Positions 10,279 to 19,361 of a stretch of 64,000 bases of DNA are shown one piece after another. Made by a program: the position numbers and the translations under genes. Below the pieces are notes generated by a model, which saw only the letters and a program-made list of their open reading frames with translations, did not search any database and was not told the origin of the DNA. Source of the DNA: an uncultured Clostridia bacterium (lineage in GTDB: Bacteria > Bacillota > Clostridia > Christensenellales > UBA3700); the NCBI GenBank assembly GCA_947646415.1, contig CANSGN010000002.1, forward strand, positions 1 through 64,000, written 5' to 3'. Each line of letters starts with the position of its first letter. Positions within the stretch are counted from its first letter, which is position 1.

Positions 10279-10309
10279 ACCCGAATAGTAAGTGTTCGGG
10301 TAATTTTTT
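10279..10309 (+). terminator. Terminator after rpsO
   Basis: ACCCGAA-9 nt-TTCGGGT stem (10279-10301) followed by a T run. It starts 9 bp after the rpsO stop and probably limits read-through into pnp. Confidence 0.8.
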
Positions 10310-10404
10310 ATTATACAAACAAATTCGGTAACAAAAACATTTTATATATATCATCAACCGGTTGGTTGAAAATCTTTGGATGACCAAAGATATAGGAGGA
10401 GAAA

Positions 10405-12489
10405 ATGATAGATAGAAAAATTTACAAAACTTCAATAGGCGGAAGAGAAGTTGAGGTAGAAACAGGTGCATATTGCGGTATGACAAATGGTACTTGCTTT
10501 GTAAAGTGCGAGGAAACTGTAGTGATGGTTAACGCAACCATGTCAAAAGAGCCAAGAGACGGCGTTGACTTTTTCCCTTTGAACGTTGATTACGAAGAGA
10601 AAATGTATTCTGTCGGCAAAATACCAGGTGGCTTTAAAAAGAGAGAGGGACGTCCAAGCGATAAAGGTATTCTTGTTTGCCGTTTGATTGACAGACCTTT
10701 AAGACCTTTGTTCCCTAAGGGCTTTTACAATGACGTATCCGTTGTTGCAACTTGCCTATCGGTAAACCCTGACGTTCCACCTGAAATTTATGCTATGATT
10801 GGTAGCTCGGTTGCACTTTCCATTTCGGATATTCCGTTTGCAGGACCTACAGGCTCTGTTGTTGTTGGGTATATTGATGGCGAGTACATTATCAACCCAA
10901 GTGCAGAACAAAGAGAAAAGAGCAGACTTCACTTGAGCTTGAGCGGTACAAAGGATGCTATTTTGATGGTTGAGGCAGGCGCTAACGAGCTTACTGAAGA
11001 GGAAATGATTGGTGCAATCCTGTTCGGTCACGAAGAGATTAAGAAAATCGTTGCATTTATCGAGGGTATTCAAGCAGAAATCGGTAAAGAAAAAATAGTT
11101 CCTAACATCTATCATGCAGAGTCCGCTATCGAAGAGCAAGTAAGAGCTTATGCAAACGATATGATGGACAAGGCATTGGAAGAGTTTAACAGACAAGCAC
11201 GCGAAAAATTGGAAGAGGCTTTGGAGCAAGATGTATTTGCTCACTTTGCAGAGATTTTCCCTGATGGTAAAAAAGATATTGCAGAAGTGCTTTATAATAT
11301 GAAAAAGGAAAAAGTTCGTGCTAAAATTTTGGAACAAGGTATTCGTCCTGACGGCAGAACTTTAAAGGAAATCAGACCAATTTGGTGCGAGCACGGCATT
11401 TTGCCAAGAGTACACGGTAGCGGTGTGTTCACTCGTGGACAAACTCAAGTTTTGACTACAGCAACTTTGGGCACTATAAGCGAAGTTCAAAAATTGGAAG
11501 GTTTGGATGACGAAGTATTTAAGAGATATATCCATCACTATAACTTCCCGGGATACAGCGTTGGCGAGGCAAAACCTGCAAAGAGTCCTGGCCGTCGTGA
11601 AATCGGTCATGGTGCATTGGCAGAAAGAGCTTTGGAGCCTGTACTTCCAAGTGAGGAGGTATTCCCATACGCTATCCGTACAGTAAGCGAGGTTTTAAGT
11701 TCTAACGGCTCAACATCTCAAGCAAGCGTTTGCGGTAGCACATTGGCATTGATGGATGCAGGGGTACCTATCAAAGCGCCTGTAGCAGGTGTAGCAATGG
11801 GCTTAATCAGTACTCCTGACAAAAGCAATGTTAAAATTTTAACAGATATTCAAGGTTTGGAAGATTTCCTTGGAGATATGGACTTTAAGGTTGCAGGTAC
11901 CGAGGCCGGTATTACAGCAATCCAAATGGATATTAAGATAAAAGGTATCAACGAGCAAATTTTGCGTACTGCTTTGGCTCAAGCTAGAGAGGGAAGACTT
12001 GAAATTTTGGGTAAAATGCTTGCAGTTCTTCCAAAAGCAAACGAAAAACTATCCAAATACGCTCCAAAGATTATATCTTTTGATATCGACCCTGACAAGA
12101 TTCGTGAGGTTATCGGTAGCGGCGGTAAAGTAATCAACAAGATTATCGAGGATACAGGCGTTAAAATCGATATCAGCGATAACGGTACTGTATTTATCGC
12201 AAGCAATGACGAGCAAATGGCAGAAAAAGCTAAGAAAATCGTTTTGGCTATTGCAAAAGACCCTGAAGTAGGCGACGAAATCGAGGGTGCTGTTGTAAGA
12301 ATTATGGACTTTGGTGCTTTTGTTGAAATCGCTCCCGGCAAAGATGGTATGATTCATATCAGCAAACTTGCTAAAGAAAGAGTGGAAAAAGTTACCGACG
12401 TTGTAAATATCGACGATAAAGTTTTGGTAAAAGTTATCAAAATAGACGACAAGGGTAGGATTGATTTAAAACTTATCAAAAAGCTTTAA
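10405..12489 (+). CDS. pnp: Polyribonucleotide nucleotidyltransferase (PNPase)
   Basis: A 694-aa phosphorolytic 3'-to-5' exoribonuclease that acts in mRNA decay. Two RNase PH cores (about 1-230 and 310-550) are separated by an alpha-helical domain. The KH domain at about 555-610 shows the GxxG loop as IGSGGK, and the S1 domain at about 620-690 has [14 protein letters not shown]. The length is typical. Start ATG 10405 has a strong AGGAGG 7 bp upstream. Lies 134 bp after rpsO, beyond its terminator. Confidence 0.97.
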   Translation: MIDRKIYKTSIGGREVEVETGAYCGMTNGTCFVKCEETVVMVNATMSKEPRDGVDFFPLNVDYEEKMYSVGKIPGGFKKREGRPSDKGILVCRLIDRPLRPLFPKGFYNDVSVVATCLSVNPDVPPEIYAMIGSSVALSISDIPFAGPTGSVVVGYIDGEYIINPSAEQREKSRLHLSLSGTKDAILMVEAGANELTEEEMIGAILFGHEEIKKIVAFIEGIQAEIGKEKIVPNIYHAESAIEEQVRAYANDMMDKALEEFNRQAREKLEEALEQDVFAHFAEIFPDGKKDIAEVLYNMKKEKVRAKILEQGIRPDGRTLKEIRPIWCEHGILPRVHGSGVFTRGQTQVLTTATLGTISEVQKLEGLDDEVFKRYIHHYNFPGYSVGEAKPAKSPGRREIGHGALAERALEPVLPSEEVFPYAIRTVSEVLSSNGSTSQASVCGSTLALMDAGVPIKAPVAGVAMGLISTPDKSNVKILTDIQGLEDFLGDMDFKVAGTEAGITAIQMDIKIKGINEQILRTALAQAREGRLEILGKMLAVLPKANEKLSKYAPKIISFDIDPDKIREVIGSGGKVINKIIEDTGVKIDISDNGTVFIASNDEQMAEKAKKIVLAIAKDPEVGDEIEGAVVRIMDFGAFVEIAPGKDGMIHISKLAKERVEKVTDVVNIDDKVLVKVIKIDDKGRIDLKLIKKL

Positions 12490-12550
12490 TTTGCAATAAA
12501 GCCTGGATAAATTTAATTAAATATGCTAATAAAATTTAGTAATAAAACAA

Positions 12551-12584
12551 AAAATAATGCACTTTCAGGTGCATTATTTTTTGT
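12551..12584 (+). terminator. Terminator after pnp
   Basis: AAAATAATGCAC-6 nt-GTGCATTATTTT, a perfect 12-bp stem ending in T's. Its 3' side overlaps the end of a degraded XRE gene on the other strand. Confidence 0.85.
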
Positions 12585-12732
12585 TGATACAAAGTATTTC
12601 GTTGGCATCTAAATCCAAAACGTAACATAAATTAGCAAAAACATTTAATGACGGAAAACAATCTCCGTTTTTATATCTTGATATAGTTGTTTTGGAAACA
12701 ATTAAAGAAATTGCCAATTTTATTTGCGACAT
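12574..12732 (-). pseudogene. Fragment of an XRE-type helix-turn-helix regulator
   Basis: On the minus strand, 52 codons from ATG 12732 encode a helix-turn-helix core: SQIKLAISLIVSKTTISRYK, then NGDCFPSL and a DLDANEIL tail. That is the middle and end of a Cro/C1-type domain. The usual first helix is missing. The frame continues upstream about 15 codons to a stop without a good start or ribosome binding site. The end runs through the pnp terminator. Probably a decayed remnant rather than a working regulator. The rest of the 12585-13033 gap shows only a palindrome at 12892 and AT-rich DNA. Confidence 0.45.
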
Positions 12733-12891
12733 TCCGCTTAACTTAATTTCCGTGGAAATGTTTTTTGTATTTTAGTGCTATTTATCAGTTATACCTCATT
12801 TTTAATAATTGTAGCATTAATTATGTAACAAATAACTAATGATTAAAAAAAATAATCTAAAAATTAAAAATAATCAGTAAATTTAATCAAA

Positions 12892-12907
12892 TACCCCCGA
12901 TTTTCGG
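12892..12907 (-). repeat. Short interspersed palindrome, copy 2 (inverted orientation)
   Basis: ACCCCCGATTTTCGG, the reverse complement of the GAAAATCGGGGGTA core. The only copy found on the opposite strand. It forms a small hairpin with GGAGGT just downstream. Confidence 0.45.
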
Positions 12908-13033
12908 AGGTGTTTGGTATTTTTGGGAAATCTAAATGTGATTAAATTTTATTAATTAAAGTGTTTATCGTATTTATTAAAGTATTTTGGGAAAAATATA
13001 AGTATATTAAAAAAATATTTTAAGGAGATAAAT

Positions 13034-14311
13034 ATGAATCCATTTAATGAAAAACCGATTTCGTTAATCAATGCGTTTGAAAATTGGAAAGGGTTATATC
13101 CAAAGTCATACAATAAAAATGATGTTGACCCTTATACAAAAACACGTATTATTTTGATGAACGGTACTGAATTTGAAGCAAATTGGTTTTCACACCAATT
13201 TTCAAGGCATGTAGCTTGTACTGATATTCGCAGAGACTTAGCCTTGGTAAGAGCACAAGAAAAACAACAACAATTAAAAATTTCTTTGCTAAAGCCTGCC
13301 GACGAAACTCAACTTGAGCAAACTATCGGTTACGAGCAACTTGCAGTTGACCTTACTGCAGAACTTGCAAAAAGGGAAAAAGACTTTTACGTGAAAAAAG
13401 CTTTGGATTTTGCGTTGCTTGAGGACTTTGACCATTTGTACAGATATTCCGATTTACTTTATATGAATCAAGGTGTGATTGCCGAAAGATTGGTAGGTAA
13501 GTATACGGAGATTATGCCTGCAAGACCTACAATTTCGCATCACAGATTCCCTAAAGACAATGTAAGACGTTGTATTAATTCCAAGACCGCGGATTTACAA
13601 ACTATTTTGGGTACAATGATTATTACCGCAGCAGAGCAACAAACAATGAACTACTATATGAATGTAGCTACTTTGGCAACAGACGATTTAAGCCGTAAGT
13701 TGTACGAGGAAATCGCACTTGTGGAAGAGGAGCACGTAACTCAATACGAAGATTTGATGGATGCCAACGGCAGTTGGTTTGAAATGAATTTGTGGCATGA
13801 GTATGTAGAGTGTTATTTGTATTGGTCTTGTATGATGACGGAAACCGACAAATGTATTAAAGCGTTATGGGAGGAAAACCTTGCAATCGAAATCGCGCAT
13901 TTGCACGAGGCTGCAAAACTATTGCAAAAGCACGAGAACAAAACTTGGCAGCAAGTTATCCCAAATGCAGAGTTCCCTGCGCCGCTTTCTTTACACGAGA
14001 ATATCGATTATGTAAGAAATATAATCAAAAATACCGCTCAATTTACTTCCGTATTGGAGGAGTATGAAAATATAAACGGTCTTGCAAAAGATAGCGACTT
14101 CTTTAAATATCAAGCGATTATCAATCCAACAGTTGACAATACTCCGTCACATATAGTTATTGACGAGTATATCAAAAAGTTCGGGGAAGATTATCGTTTT
14201 GAAACTGCAAAAAATCCATTATCGGAATTGCAATGCAGAAAGTGTGATAACACCGAAGTCGGCAGAATTAAAGACGCCGCAGATGGTAAGGGTTTTACTC
14301 CAAACAAGTAA
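13034..14311 (+). CDS. Ferritin-like-fold protein with repeated Glu/His helices
   Basis: A 425-aa soluble protein with no signal peptide. Several long helices carry ferritin-like acidic/His spacing: EDFDHLY near 135, AAEQQTMNYY near 200, IALVEEEHVTQYEDL near 222-236 and ENLAIEIAHLHEAA near 280. This suggests a helical bundle with one or two metal sites, possibly di-iron. Near the C-terminus is a CRKC pair (LQCRKCDNTE) that could bind metal. ATG 13034 follows AAGGAG. It is monocistronic, with its own terminator. Function unknown; oxidative-stress or metal handling would fit the fold but is inference. Confidence 0.55.
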   Translation: MNPFNEKPISLINAFENWKGLYPKSYNKNDVDPYTKTRIILMNGTEFEANWFSHQFSRHVACTDIRRDLALVRAQEKQQQLKISLLKPADETQLEQTIGYEQLAVDLTAELAKREKDFYVKKALDFALLEDFDHLYRYSDLLYMNQGVIAERLVGKYTEIMPARPTISHHRFPKDNVRRCINSKTADLQTILGTMIITAAEQQTMNYYMNVATLATDDLSRKLYEEIALVEEEHVTQYEDLMDANGSWFEMNLWHEYVECYLYWSCMMTETDKCIKALWEENLAIEIAHLHEAAKLLQKHENKTWQQVIPNAEFPAPLSLHENIDYVRNIIKNTAQFTSVLEEYENINGLAKDSDFFKYQAIINPTVDNTPSHIVIDEYIKKFGEDYRFETAKNPLSELQCRKCDNTEVGRIKDAADGKGFTPNK

Positions 14312-14327
14312 AACAACTTTTATAGAT

Positions 14328-14354
14328 AAAAAAACACCCTTTTGGGTGTTTTTT
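14328..14354 (+). terminator. Terminator of the ferritin-like gene
   Basis: AAAACACCC-TTTT-GGGTGTTTT stem-loop with a long T run, 17 bp after the stop codon. Confidence 0.85.
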
Positions 14355-14511
14355 GTTTATTATGAGTTATTAATATAGTAAATAATATTTTATAACATAT
14401 TTATTACATATTGTCATTAATAGATATTGTTTGCAAATTACTACTGCCGAATAGTTTAGTATTTAATATATATTTTTTTGAGTGCAACTTTAAACTTTAT
14501 ACATTTATAGA

Positions 14512-15372
14512 TTACTTTTTATCGCAAGTTGTGTCCTCGGATTCGTGGAAATATTTTAAATATGATTTTTTGCAATAGTTGCATATCTCGTCATCGGTTG
14601 CGGGAGTAGTGTTAAAGTTGTAAGCACCATTTACCCTCCAGCCGTCAAGCATTGCAATGCGAATGGCATCGTGTGGGCAGTGGAATGAGCAACCCATACA
14701 ACCTACACATTGGTTGCCAAAAACAGGTTTTCCATCCTTAAGAGTAATATTGCCTACGGGACAAACCTTTTCACACACACCGCAGGAAGTGCATAAGTCG
14801 GTTACTTTATAGTGTTTTCCGAACATTGGCATTGCAGGGTGTTCAATCTTGCAAATAAAGGAAACCAATCTGTTAAAAATATTGTTTTTAAACAATTTTA
14901 CGTTATTATTAATTATTGTTTGAACATCTTTTTTAGCTCTTAATCTAGCTGCATTTTCCATACGGGTAGCCATATTATCCGTATGACGAAAAATAATATT
15001 GTAAGGCATAACATAGGCAAATTCACCCATTACTTTGTAGCCTTTAGTTTTTAGTATTCGTTTTGGCACAATGCTTGCAGCGTGGTTTATGCTTAATGGC
15101 TCGCCTGAAACTCTTACAATATATACACATTTGTTATTAGTGCTGTTTGGCAAGCTTTTTATAAAGTCGAGCATAGGCATTGGTGTATTAAAGCCGTGTA
15201 CAGGGTAGGCGATAATAATTTTATCGTAGTCATTTATCACTTGCAAGTCGGTAACTTGTTTAATAAGTTTGATATCGCATACCAAATCATTTTGCTCAAG
15301 TTCCTTTGCAAGTATTTTGCATACTCTTAAAGTATTGCCTGTCCCCGTAAAGGCAAAAAAACCTATTTTCAT
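14512..15372 (-). CDS. EFR1-type flavodoxin/ferredoxin fusion protein
   Basis: A 286-aa cytoplasmic electron-transfer protein. The N-terminus (GFFAFTGTGNTLRV) is the flavodoxin FMN-phosphate loop. Residues about 190-245 hold two 4Fe-4S motifs: CTSCGVCEKVCP and CVGCMGCSFHCP. This is the arrangement of the EFR1 family (flavodoxin plus ferredoxin) common in anaerobic Firmicutes. A C-terminal CNYCKKSYL adds two cysteines. The start overlaps the upstream SDR gene by 4 bp (ATGA), so both are co-expressed. It may feed electrons to, or be regulated with, that dehydrogenase-like partner. Confidence 0.85.
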   Translation of the reverse strand: MKIGFFAFTGTGNTLRVCKILAKELEQNDLVCDIKLIKQVTDLQVINDYDKIIIAYPVHGFNTPMPMLDFIKSLPNSTNNKCVYIVRVSGEPLSINHAASIVPKRILKTKGYKVMGEFAYVMPYNIIFRHTDNMATRMENAARLRAKKDVQTIINNNVKLFKNNIFNRLVSFICKIEHPAMPMFGKHYKVTDLCTSCGVCEKVCPVGNITLKDGKPVFGNQCVGCMGCSFHCPHDAIRIAMLDGWRVNGAYNFNTTPATDDEICNYCKKSYLKYFHESEDTTCDKK

Positions 15373-16916
15373 ATTGTATCCTTTTTAATCTGTTGATTGC
15401 CTTGTTCGTCAATAAAGTATAAACAATCTTCGTCTTTATCGTGTGAATCGTACCATAGTTGTGCAATAAACGGACTTTTTTTAGCTAATATATCAAATCT
15501 CCAACAAATTGGATTTTCCGGCATAGTGCAAGCAGGACACCAATGTCCACCACCAAGCACGGTGTAAACTGAACTTTCAAATATGTGTCCCTCAGAGCAT
15601 TGCCACTTTATTTTAATATACTCATTTTCAGGCTTTTTATCCGCCAAGCACTTGCCACCGCGGAACTCAGCTGCCTTTTGCAAATCCTCAAGAGTAAGTT
15701 CGCTAAGCTTTTTGCTCTCGTCATATCCGTGCGATAAAAGATTTTCGGAAGTCGCAGCACGCAATTTGTCAAAATCGCCGAAATCATTTTTGCAAAGCAG
15801 CTTTATATCATTCCAATTACCGGAAATACTTTTTGCTGCCTCCATGCCATTAAAATATGCTTTAACTTTAGGCAAATCTTGATTTTTAACCCAAGTAGTA
15901 GGAGAGTTTTCGTCATTTATCAAGCGATTGAATAAAAATAAATTTAATAAAAATTTAGGGACAATCTTACCTAAAACAAATATAGGGTGGTCTTTTGCCA
16001 CATCAAGCCAAAATTGTTTGTGTCCGCCGTCACGTTGATAGCCGAACAATTCGTTCAATTTGTCTCCGTCCGACATCCAAATACCATGAAAGTTGCGTGC
16101 GGAAAAATGGTAAGGCTTAAAAAACTTTTCAATATTGCCGCCTATTATTCCAAATCCGTCATTCATTGTATCGTAACCGGTACAACGGCCGTTATAGCCG
16201 CCGCCGATATTGTAAATTTTATGCCAAAAGTCGGATATTTCGTTGGCACTGTCTCTTTTAAAAATGTTTTTGATAAGATAACCGCTGTCTCGCGAAGAAA
16301 CCCATTCAAGCGGAGAGTTTAATGCAGTGTGAAACATTAAACCGTCGGAAATATTGTCCTTAAACAAGTTAGGATGTAGCATTGCCGTTTGGCGAAGTAC
16401 TACCCAATTTTCAAGTTGTGCTTCCAACACATATCTCTCTGCAAATAATTTGTCTTTAGCATACGCATCAAACGGACTGATAAGCAACGGGTCTCCCACA
16501 CGTCCGAAAGGGTGTTTTTCGTTTCGGTTACCATATACTGCAATGGTGGAAATATGTATGTATTTTACCATAGGGTTTTGCTTTTTGATAGCTTTAACCA
16601 AAGCGACTGTACCACACCTGTTGCAATCATAACTGCGTTGAGGGGAGTTGTCGGATAGTGGCGGAATAACTGCAGCCATGTGCAAAACATAATCTACATT
16701 AGTGACCAACTGCTCGCAAGCCTCTTGATTGTCGATTGAGCTGAAAATTATATCTATTTTATTTTTATAAAGTTTTATTAATCTTTTTGCTAGTTTTTGG
16801 TTTTTGTTCGTGTTTCGTAATATAATGCGAATAAATTCCACATTAGGCAGTTCAAACGTTTGTTTAAGTGCCTCACTGCCCATATTACCACTAACACCTG
16901 TCATGGCAATTTTCAT
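15369..16916 (-). CDS. NAD-dependent epimerase/dehydratase fused to a zinc-ribbon domain
   Basis: A 515-aa two-part protein. Residues 1 to about 340 are an extended SDR: GVSGNMGS near the N-terminus is the NAD(P)-binding glycine motif, and YAKDK is the YxxxK catalytic pair. The C-terminal 120 or so residues form a cysteine-rich module: GGKCL, then CSEGHIFE and HWCPAC, a likely zinc ribbon of the kind that binds nucleic acid or protein. The fusion is unusual. It is transcribed divergently from a TetR-family gene and overlaps the flavodoxin-ferredoxin gene. The substrate is not evident. Confidence 0.7.
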   Translation of the reverse strand: MKIAMTGVSGNMGSEALKQTFELPNVEFIRIILRNTNKNQKLAKRLIKLYKNKIDIIFSSIDNQEACEQLVTNVDYVLHMAAVIPPLSDNSPQRSYDCNRCGTVALVKAIKKQNPMVKYIHISTIAVYGNRNEKHPFGRVGDPLLISPFDAYAKDKLFAERYVLEAQLENWVVLRQTAMLHPNLFKDNISDGLMFHTALNSPLEWVSSRDSGYLIKNIFKRDSANEISDFWHKIYNIGGGYNGRCTGYDTMNDGFGIIGGNIEKFFKPYHFSARNFHGIWMSDGDKLNELFGYQRDGGHKQFWLDVAKDHPIFVLGKIVPKFLLNLFLFNRLINDENSPTTWVKNQDLPKVKAYFNGMEAAKSISGNWNDIKLLCKNDFGDFDKLRAATSENLLSHGYDESKKLSELTLEDLQKAAEFRGGKCLADKKPENEYIKIKWQCSEGHIFESSVYTVLGGGHWCPACTMPENPICWRFDILAKKSPFIAQLWYDSHDKDEDCLYFIDEQGNQQIKKDTI

Positions 16917-16950
16917 GATTTCTCCTTTGCAAAAATTTTACTTGTTATTT

Positions 16951-17001
16951 TTGACATTTAGCTATAAAAATGATATAATAATTATAATAAAACTAAATGT
17001 C
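16951..17001. promoter_or_regulatory. Overlapping divergent promoters with an inverted repeat (probable TetR operator region)
   Basis: Plus strand: TTGACA (16951-16956)-17-TATAAT (16974-16979), directed to the TetR gene. Minus strand: TAGACA-17-TATTAT, directed to the SDR gene. GACATTTAG (16953-16961) and CTAAATGTC (16993-17001) form a perfect 9-bp inverted repeat, one arm on each -35 box. Binding at either arm would block that promoter. Confidence 0.6.
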
Positions 17002-17106
17002 TATGAGTAAATAATATCATAAAATTACTTTTTTAGTCAATAGTACAATTTATAAAAATACATTTGCCGGTTATATTTTGCGACAAATAAAGGGAGTGTG
17101 TTGCTA

Positions 17107-17616
17107 ATGTCAACAAAAAATTTTTCTCAGGAGTGTTTTTACGATGCTTTGATTTCTTTAAGCAATTCCTGCGACATTAATGAGATAAATATCAAACAAA
17201 TATGCAAAAAAGCCGGCTATAACCGTAGTACTTTTTATAGACATTTTTCATCTAAGGAAGATATTGTAATACAAAAAGTAAATAATTTGATTATAAATTG
17301 GCACAGCAGTTTAAATTTGGAGCTTGGTTACGAGTTTGATAATTTTGTTAGGTTATTTGAATATTTTCGCAAAAACAGCGATGCGTTTGTGCTTTTGCAC
17401 AAAATGAATTTGGATGACGAGCTGTTGCGTTTGAGTCACAAATATTTATATACCAATTTCGAAGTTAGCGACTATGATATAGTATTTATAAACAATGGTA
17501 TTTTGTCGGTAATTTACAAATGGGTAGATAGCGGTATGAATGAAAGTAACGAATATATGGCAACGCTGCTTTTAAAATACTTAACATTTGACAAGGTATT
17601 ATTAAATAATCTATAA
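17107..17616 (+). CDS. TetR/AcrR-family transcriptional regulator
   Basis: A 169-aa DNA-binding protein. The N-terminal helix-turn-helix ends in the typical TetR signature NRSTFYRHFSSKEDI; the rest is an all-helical ligand-binding or dimerization part. ATG 17107 is preferred over the in-frame GTG at 17098 because GGGAG sits the right distance before it. Divergent from the SDR/zinc-ribbon operon, with the shared operator-like region between them, so it probably controls that operon and itself. The ligand is unknown. Confidence 0.85.
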   Translation: MSTKNFSQECFYDALISLSNSCDINEINIKQICKKAGYNRSTFYRHFSSKEDIVIQKVNNLIINWHSSLNLELGYEFDNFVRLFEYFRKNSDAFVLLHKMNLDDELLRLSHKYLYTNFEVSDYDIVFINNGILSVIYKWVDSGMNESNEYMATLLLKYLTFDKVLLNNL

Positions 17617-17759
17617 AATACATATTTTGATTTGTAATCATTGGAAATTGATTAGTATTAAAAAACAGTTTAAAAGTTGCAATGCTAAAATAAAAAACAC
17701 TTATGAAATAAGTTGATAGTTTTTTTAATTAAAATAAGTGTTTTTGTTAAAATCAGTAC

Positions 17760-17863
17760 GAAAATCGTGGGTAAAAACAAAAACTACTGAGTTTATTCAG
17801 TAGTTTTTGTTTTTTATAATTATATATTTGCAAGTTTCCTTTTATAAGCTTGTTGTGCTTTTT
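17760..17863. repeat. Left island boundary: direct repeat carrying the 3' end of the transketolase gene
   Basis: About 103 bp nearly identical (roughly 6 differences) to 30192-30294. It includes the GAAAATCG element, a terminator hairpin (17779-17808) and, on the minus strand, a remnant of the transketolase C-terminus that reads KKAQQAYKRKLANI-stop. Similarity continues weakly inward for about 5 codons (QDFI versus QDIV). This is the pattern left when DNA inserts at a gene's 3' end and duplicates the site. An alternative is decay of a formerly duplicated transketolase gene. Confidence 0.75.
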
Positions 17864-17873
17864 TAATAAAATC

Positions 17874-17902
17874 TTGACATACTATGGCAAGTAAGATATA
17901 AT
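17874..17902 (+). promoter_or_regulatory. Consensus sigma-A promoter of the island sigma-factor gene
   Basis: TTGACA (17874-17879), 17-bp spacer, TATAAT (17897-17902), a perfect match to the housekeeping consensus, 40 bp before the sigma-factor start. It lies within or directly against the boundary repeat. Confidence 0.8.
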
Positions 17903-17942
17903 ATTTTTATATTTAATAGCCGTTGGCAAAGGATAAGTTTTT

Positions 17943-18467
17943 TTGAAACAATTAGATTATAAAAAAATAAATCATTATATCAAGCAGGTTGCAAATGGAA
18001 ATGAGCATGCCTTTGATAAATTGTTTAAATATACATATAAAAATATGGAAAGCATTGCAAAATACTATTTGAAGAATAAGAATAGTGTTGAAGATGTTTT
18101 GCTTGAACTATATAAAAAAATTTTGTTGAAAGCAAGTAGATTCGATATAAAAAAGAATGGATATAATTGGATGTATACAATCATAAAAAATTTAGCAATA
18201 GATGAAAACAAAAAGGATATAAAAGTAGAATATATAAGTAATAGTTATTATGAAATTGAAGACAAAAGTTTTCAGCCGTTGAAAACACTAATTGTTGAAG
18301 AATTAATGTCAATACTAAATGATAAAGAAAAAGAATTGTTATATCGTATGTTTTGGGAAGGATATACAATTAAAGAAATAGCAGAAATGGATAATGTCCC
18401 TATAGCTACAATATATACGCAAAGAACACGAATTTATAAAAAAATGAAAAATTTTTATCAAAATTGA
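17943..18467 (+). CDS. ECF-type RNA polymerase sigma factor
   Basis: A 174-aa small sigma-70-family protein. Residues about 20-85 are region 2 (AFDKLFKYTYKNMESIAKYY, then the YNWMYTIIKNLAIDE promoter-melting part). Residues about 115-170 are region 4 (EEGYTIKEIAEMDNV-like helix-turn-helix, then TIYTQRTRIYKKMK). There is no region 1 or 3, as in ECF factors. The start is a TTG at 17943 with only a weak AAGGA upstream, so the N-terminus is uncertain. First gene of the island. A membrane protein resembling an anti-sigma factor lies two genes downstream, and matching ECF-like promoters precede both secreted-protein units. Confidence 0.8.
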   Translation: MKQLDYKKINHYIKQVANGNEHAFDKLFKYTYKNMESIAKYYLKNKNSVEDVLLELYKKILLKASRFDIKKNGYNWMYTIIKNLAIDENKKDIKVEYISNSYYEIEDKSFQPLKTLIVEELMSILNDKEKELLYRMFWEGYTIKEIAEMDNVPIATIYTQRTRIYKKMKNFYQN

Positions 18468-18502
18468 ATAAAAATTGTAAAGTTGTTCGTATATATAGTG
18501 GA
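18464..18502 (+). promoter_or_regulatory. Putative ECF-sigma promoter, copy A
   Basis: TGAATA (18465-18470), 17-bp spacer, CGTATA (18488-18493). The whole 39-bp stretch recurs at 20111-20149 with few changes. The form resembles ECF promoters (TGAAAC-type -35, CGTA-type -10). It overlaps the end of the sigma gene and drives the secreted-protein gene at 18512. Confidence 0.6.
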
Positions 18503-18511
18503 GGCTAGGAT

Positions 18512-19360
18512 ATGAACACAAAAAAATTATATGTAGTAACATTAAGTATTGTAGCAATTATGATTGCTTTTGTAATGGGTTTTACATTTATGCCATTAGA
18601 AGTTTTTGCAGAAGAAACAGGAGAAATATATTATAACTCAGAGCTTCGACCATCTTTATTTTCTGCTAGAAATGAAACATTGAACTATACAAGAAAAGAA
18701 GTGCTTATAGACACAACAATGTCGCCAAAGACACCACATTATTATGATAGAGATACTAACTTGAATAATAGTTGTGCAGCAGTTGCAGGTGGAATTGTTG
18801 TTGGTTATTATGATATACAACTTGAAAATATAATACCAAATTATGCTTCTTTTTTAATAAGAGCTGGAAACATTGTTTATAAGCCAGTCGATTCAAACAT
18901 TCAAAACATTATGAATGACTTGTTTGTTCGTATGAAAGTTAACACAACTGGAGCAGGTGCAACAGAAGAGCAATTTAAAAATGGTTTGAATGAATATGTA
19001 GTTGATAAAGGATATAATATAACCTATAGGGGTTATGGGCAAGGTAGCAATATTGACTACAACGCCATAGCAAATAGTTTTAAAAATGGCAAGCCTGTTG
19101 CATTGTTTATTACAATGTCAAGTTTGATAACCAATTTGGAAATAGGGGATACAAACCTAACTATGACAACCACTGCGTATAATGCTAATCATATACTTAT
19201 TGCAAATGGCATAAAAAGAGTTAGGTATTATAATGGTAATAATGTAATTAGGACGGATACATATTTAAGCGTTAGCAGTGGATTAAGACAATTTAATAGT
19301 GGTTATATTTGGTTGGAAGACACGATTGTTAATGATGTAATAGGAGTGGAGATATATTAA
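18512..19360 (+). CDS. Secreted papain-like cysteine-peptidase-fold protein
   Basis: A 282-aa exported protein. Signal peptide 1 to about 31, ending VFAEE. The mature part has NNSCAAVAGGIVVGYYD near residues 89-105, the Cys-containing helix start seen in C39/papain-like folds, and NHILIANGIKR near 230, which would supply the catalytic His. An asparagine or aspartate third residue could not be assigned. ATG 18512 follows GGAGG at 18500. It sits between the ECF sigma gene and the anti-sigma-like gene, 45 bp after the former. It could be an effector, a maturation protease for the neighbouring secreted proteins, or a sensor acting on the anti-sigma factor; which one is open. Confidence 0.5.
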   Translation: MNTKKLYVVTLSIVAIMIAFVMGFTFMPLEVFAEETGEIYYNSELRPSLFSARNETLNYTRKEVLIDTTMSPKTPHYYDRDTNLNNSCAAVAGGIVVGYYDIQLENIIPNYASFLIRAGNIVYKPVDSNIQNIMNDLFVRMKVNTTGAGATEEQFKNGLNEYVVDKGYNITYRGYGQGSNIDYNAIANSFKNGKPVALFITMSSLITNLEIGDTNLTMTTTAYNANHILIANGIKRVRYYNGNNVIRTDTYLSVSSGLRQFNSGYIWLEDTIVNDVIGVEIY

Positions 19361-19361
19361 A

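Larger units (their letters stand above)
17617..17942. other. Gap with terminator, island boundary repeat and promoter
   Basis: No gene. It contains a long-loop hairpin after the TetR gene (AAAAACACTTA ... TAAGTGTTTTT, about 17693-17746), then the left boundary repeat with a piece of the transketolase 3' end, then the sigma-factor promoter. See the separate entries. Confidence 0.8.
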
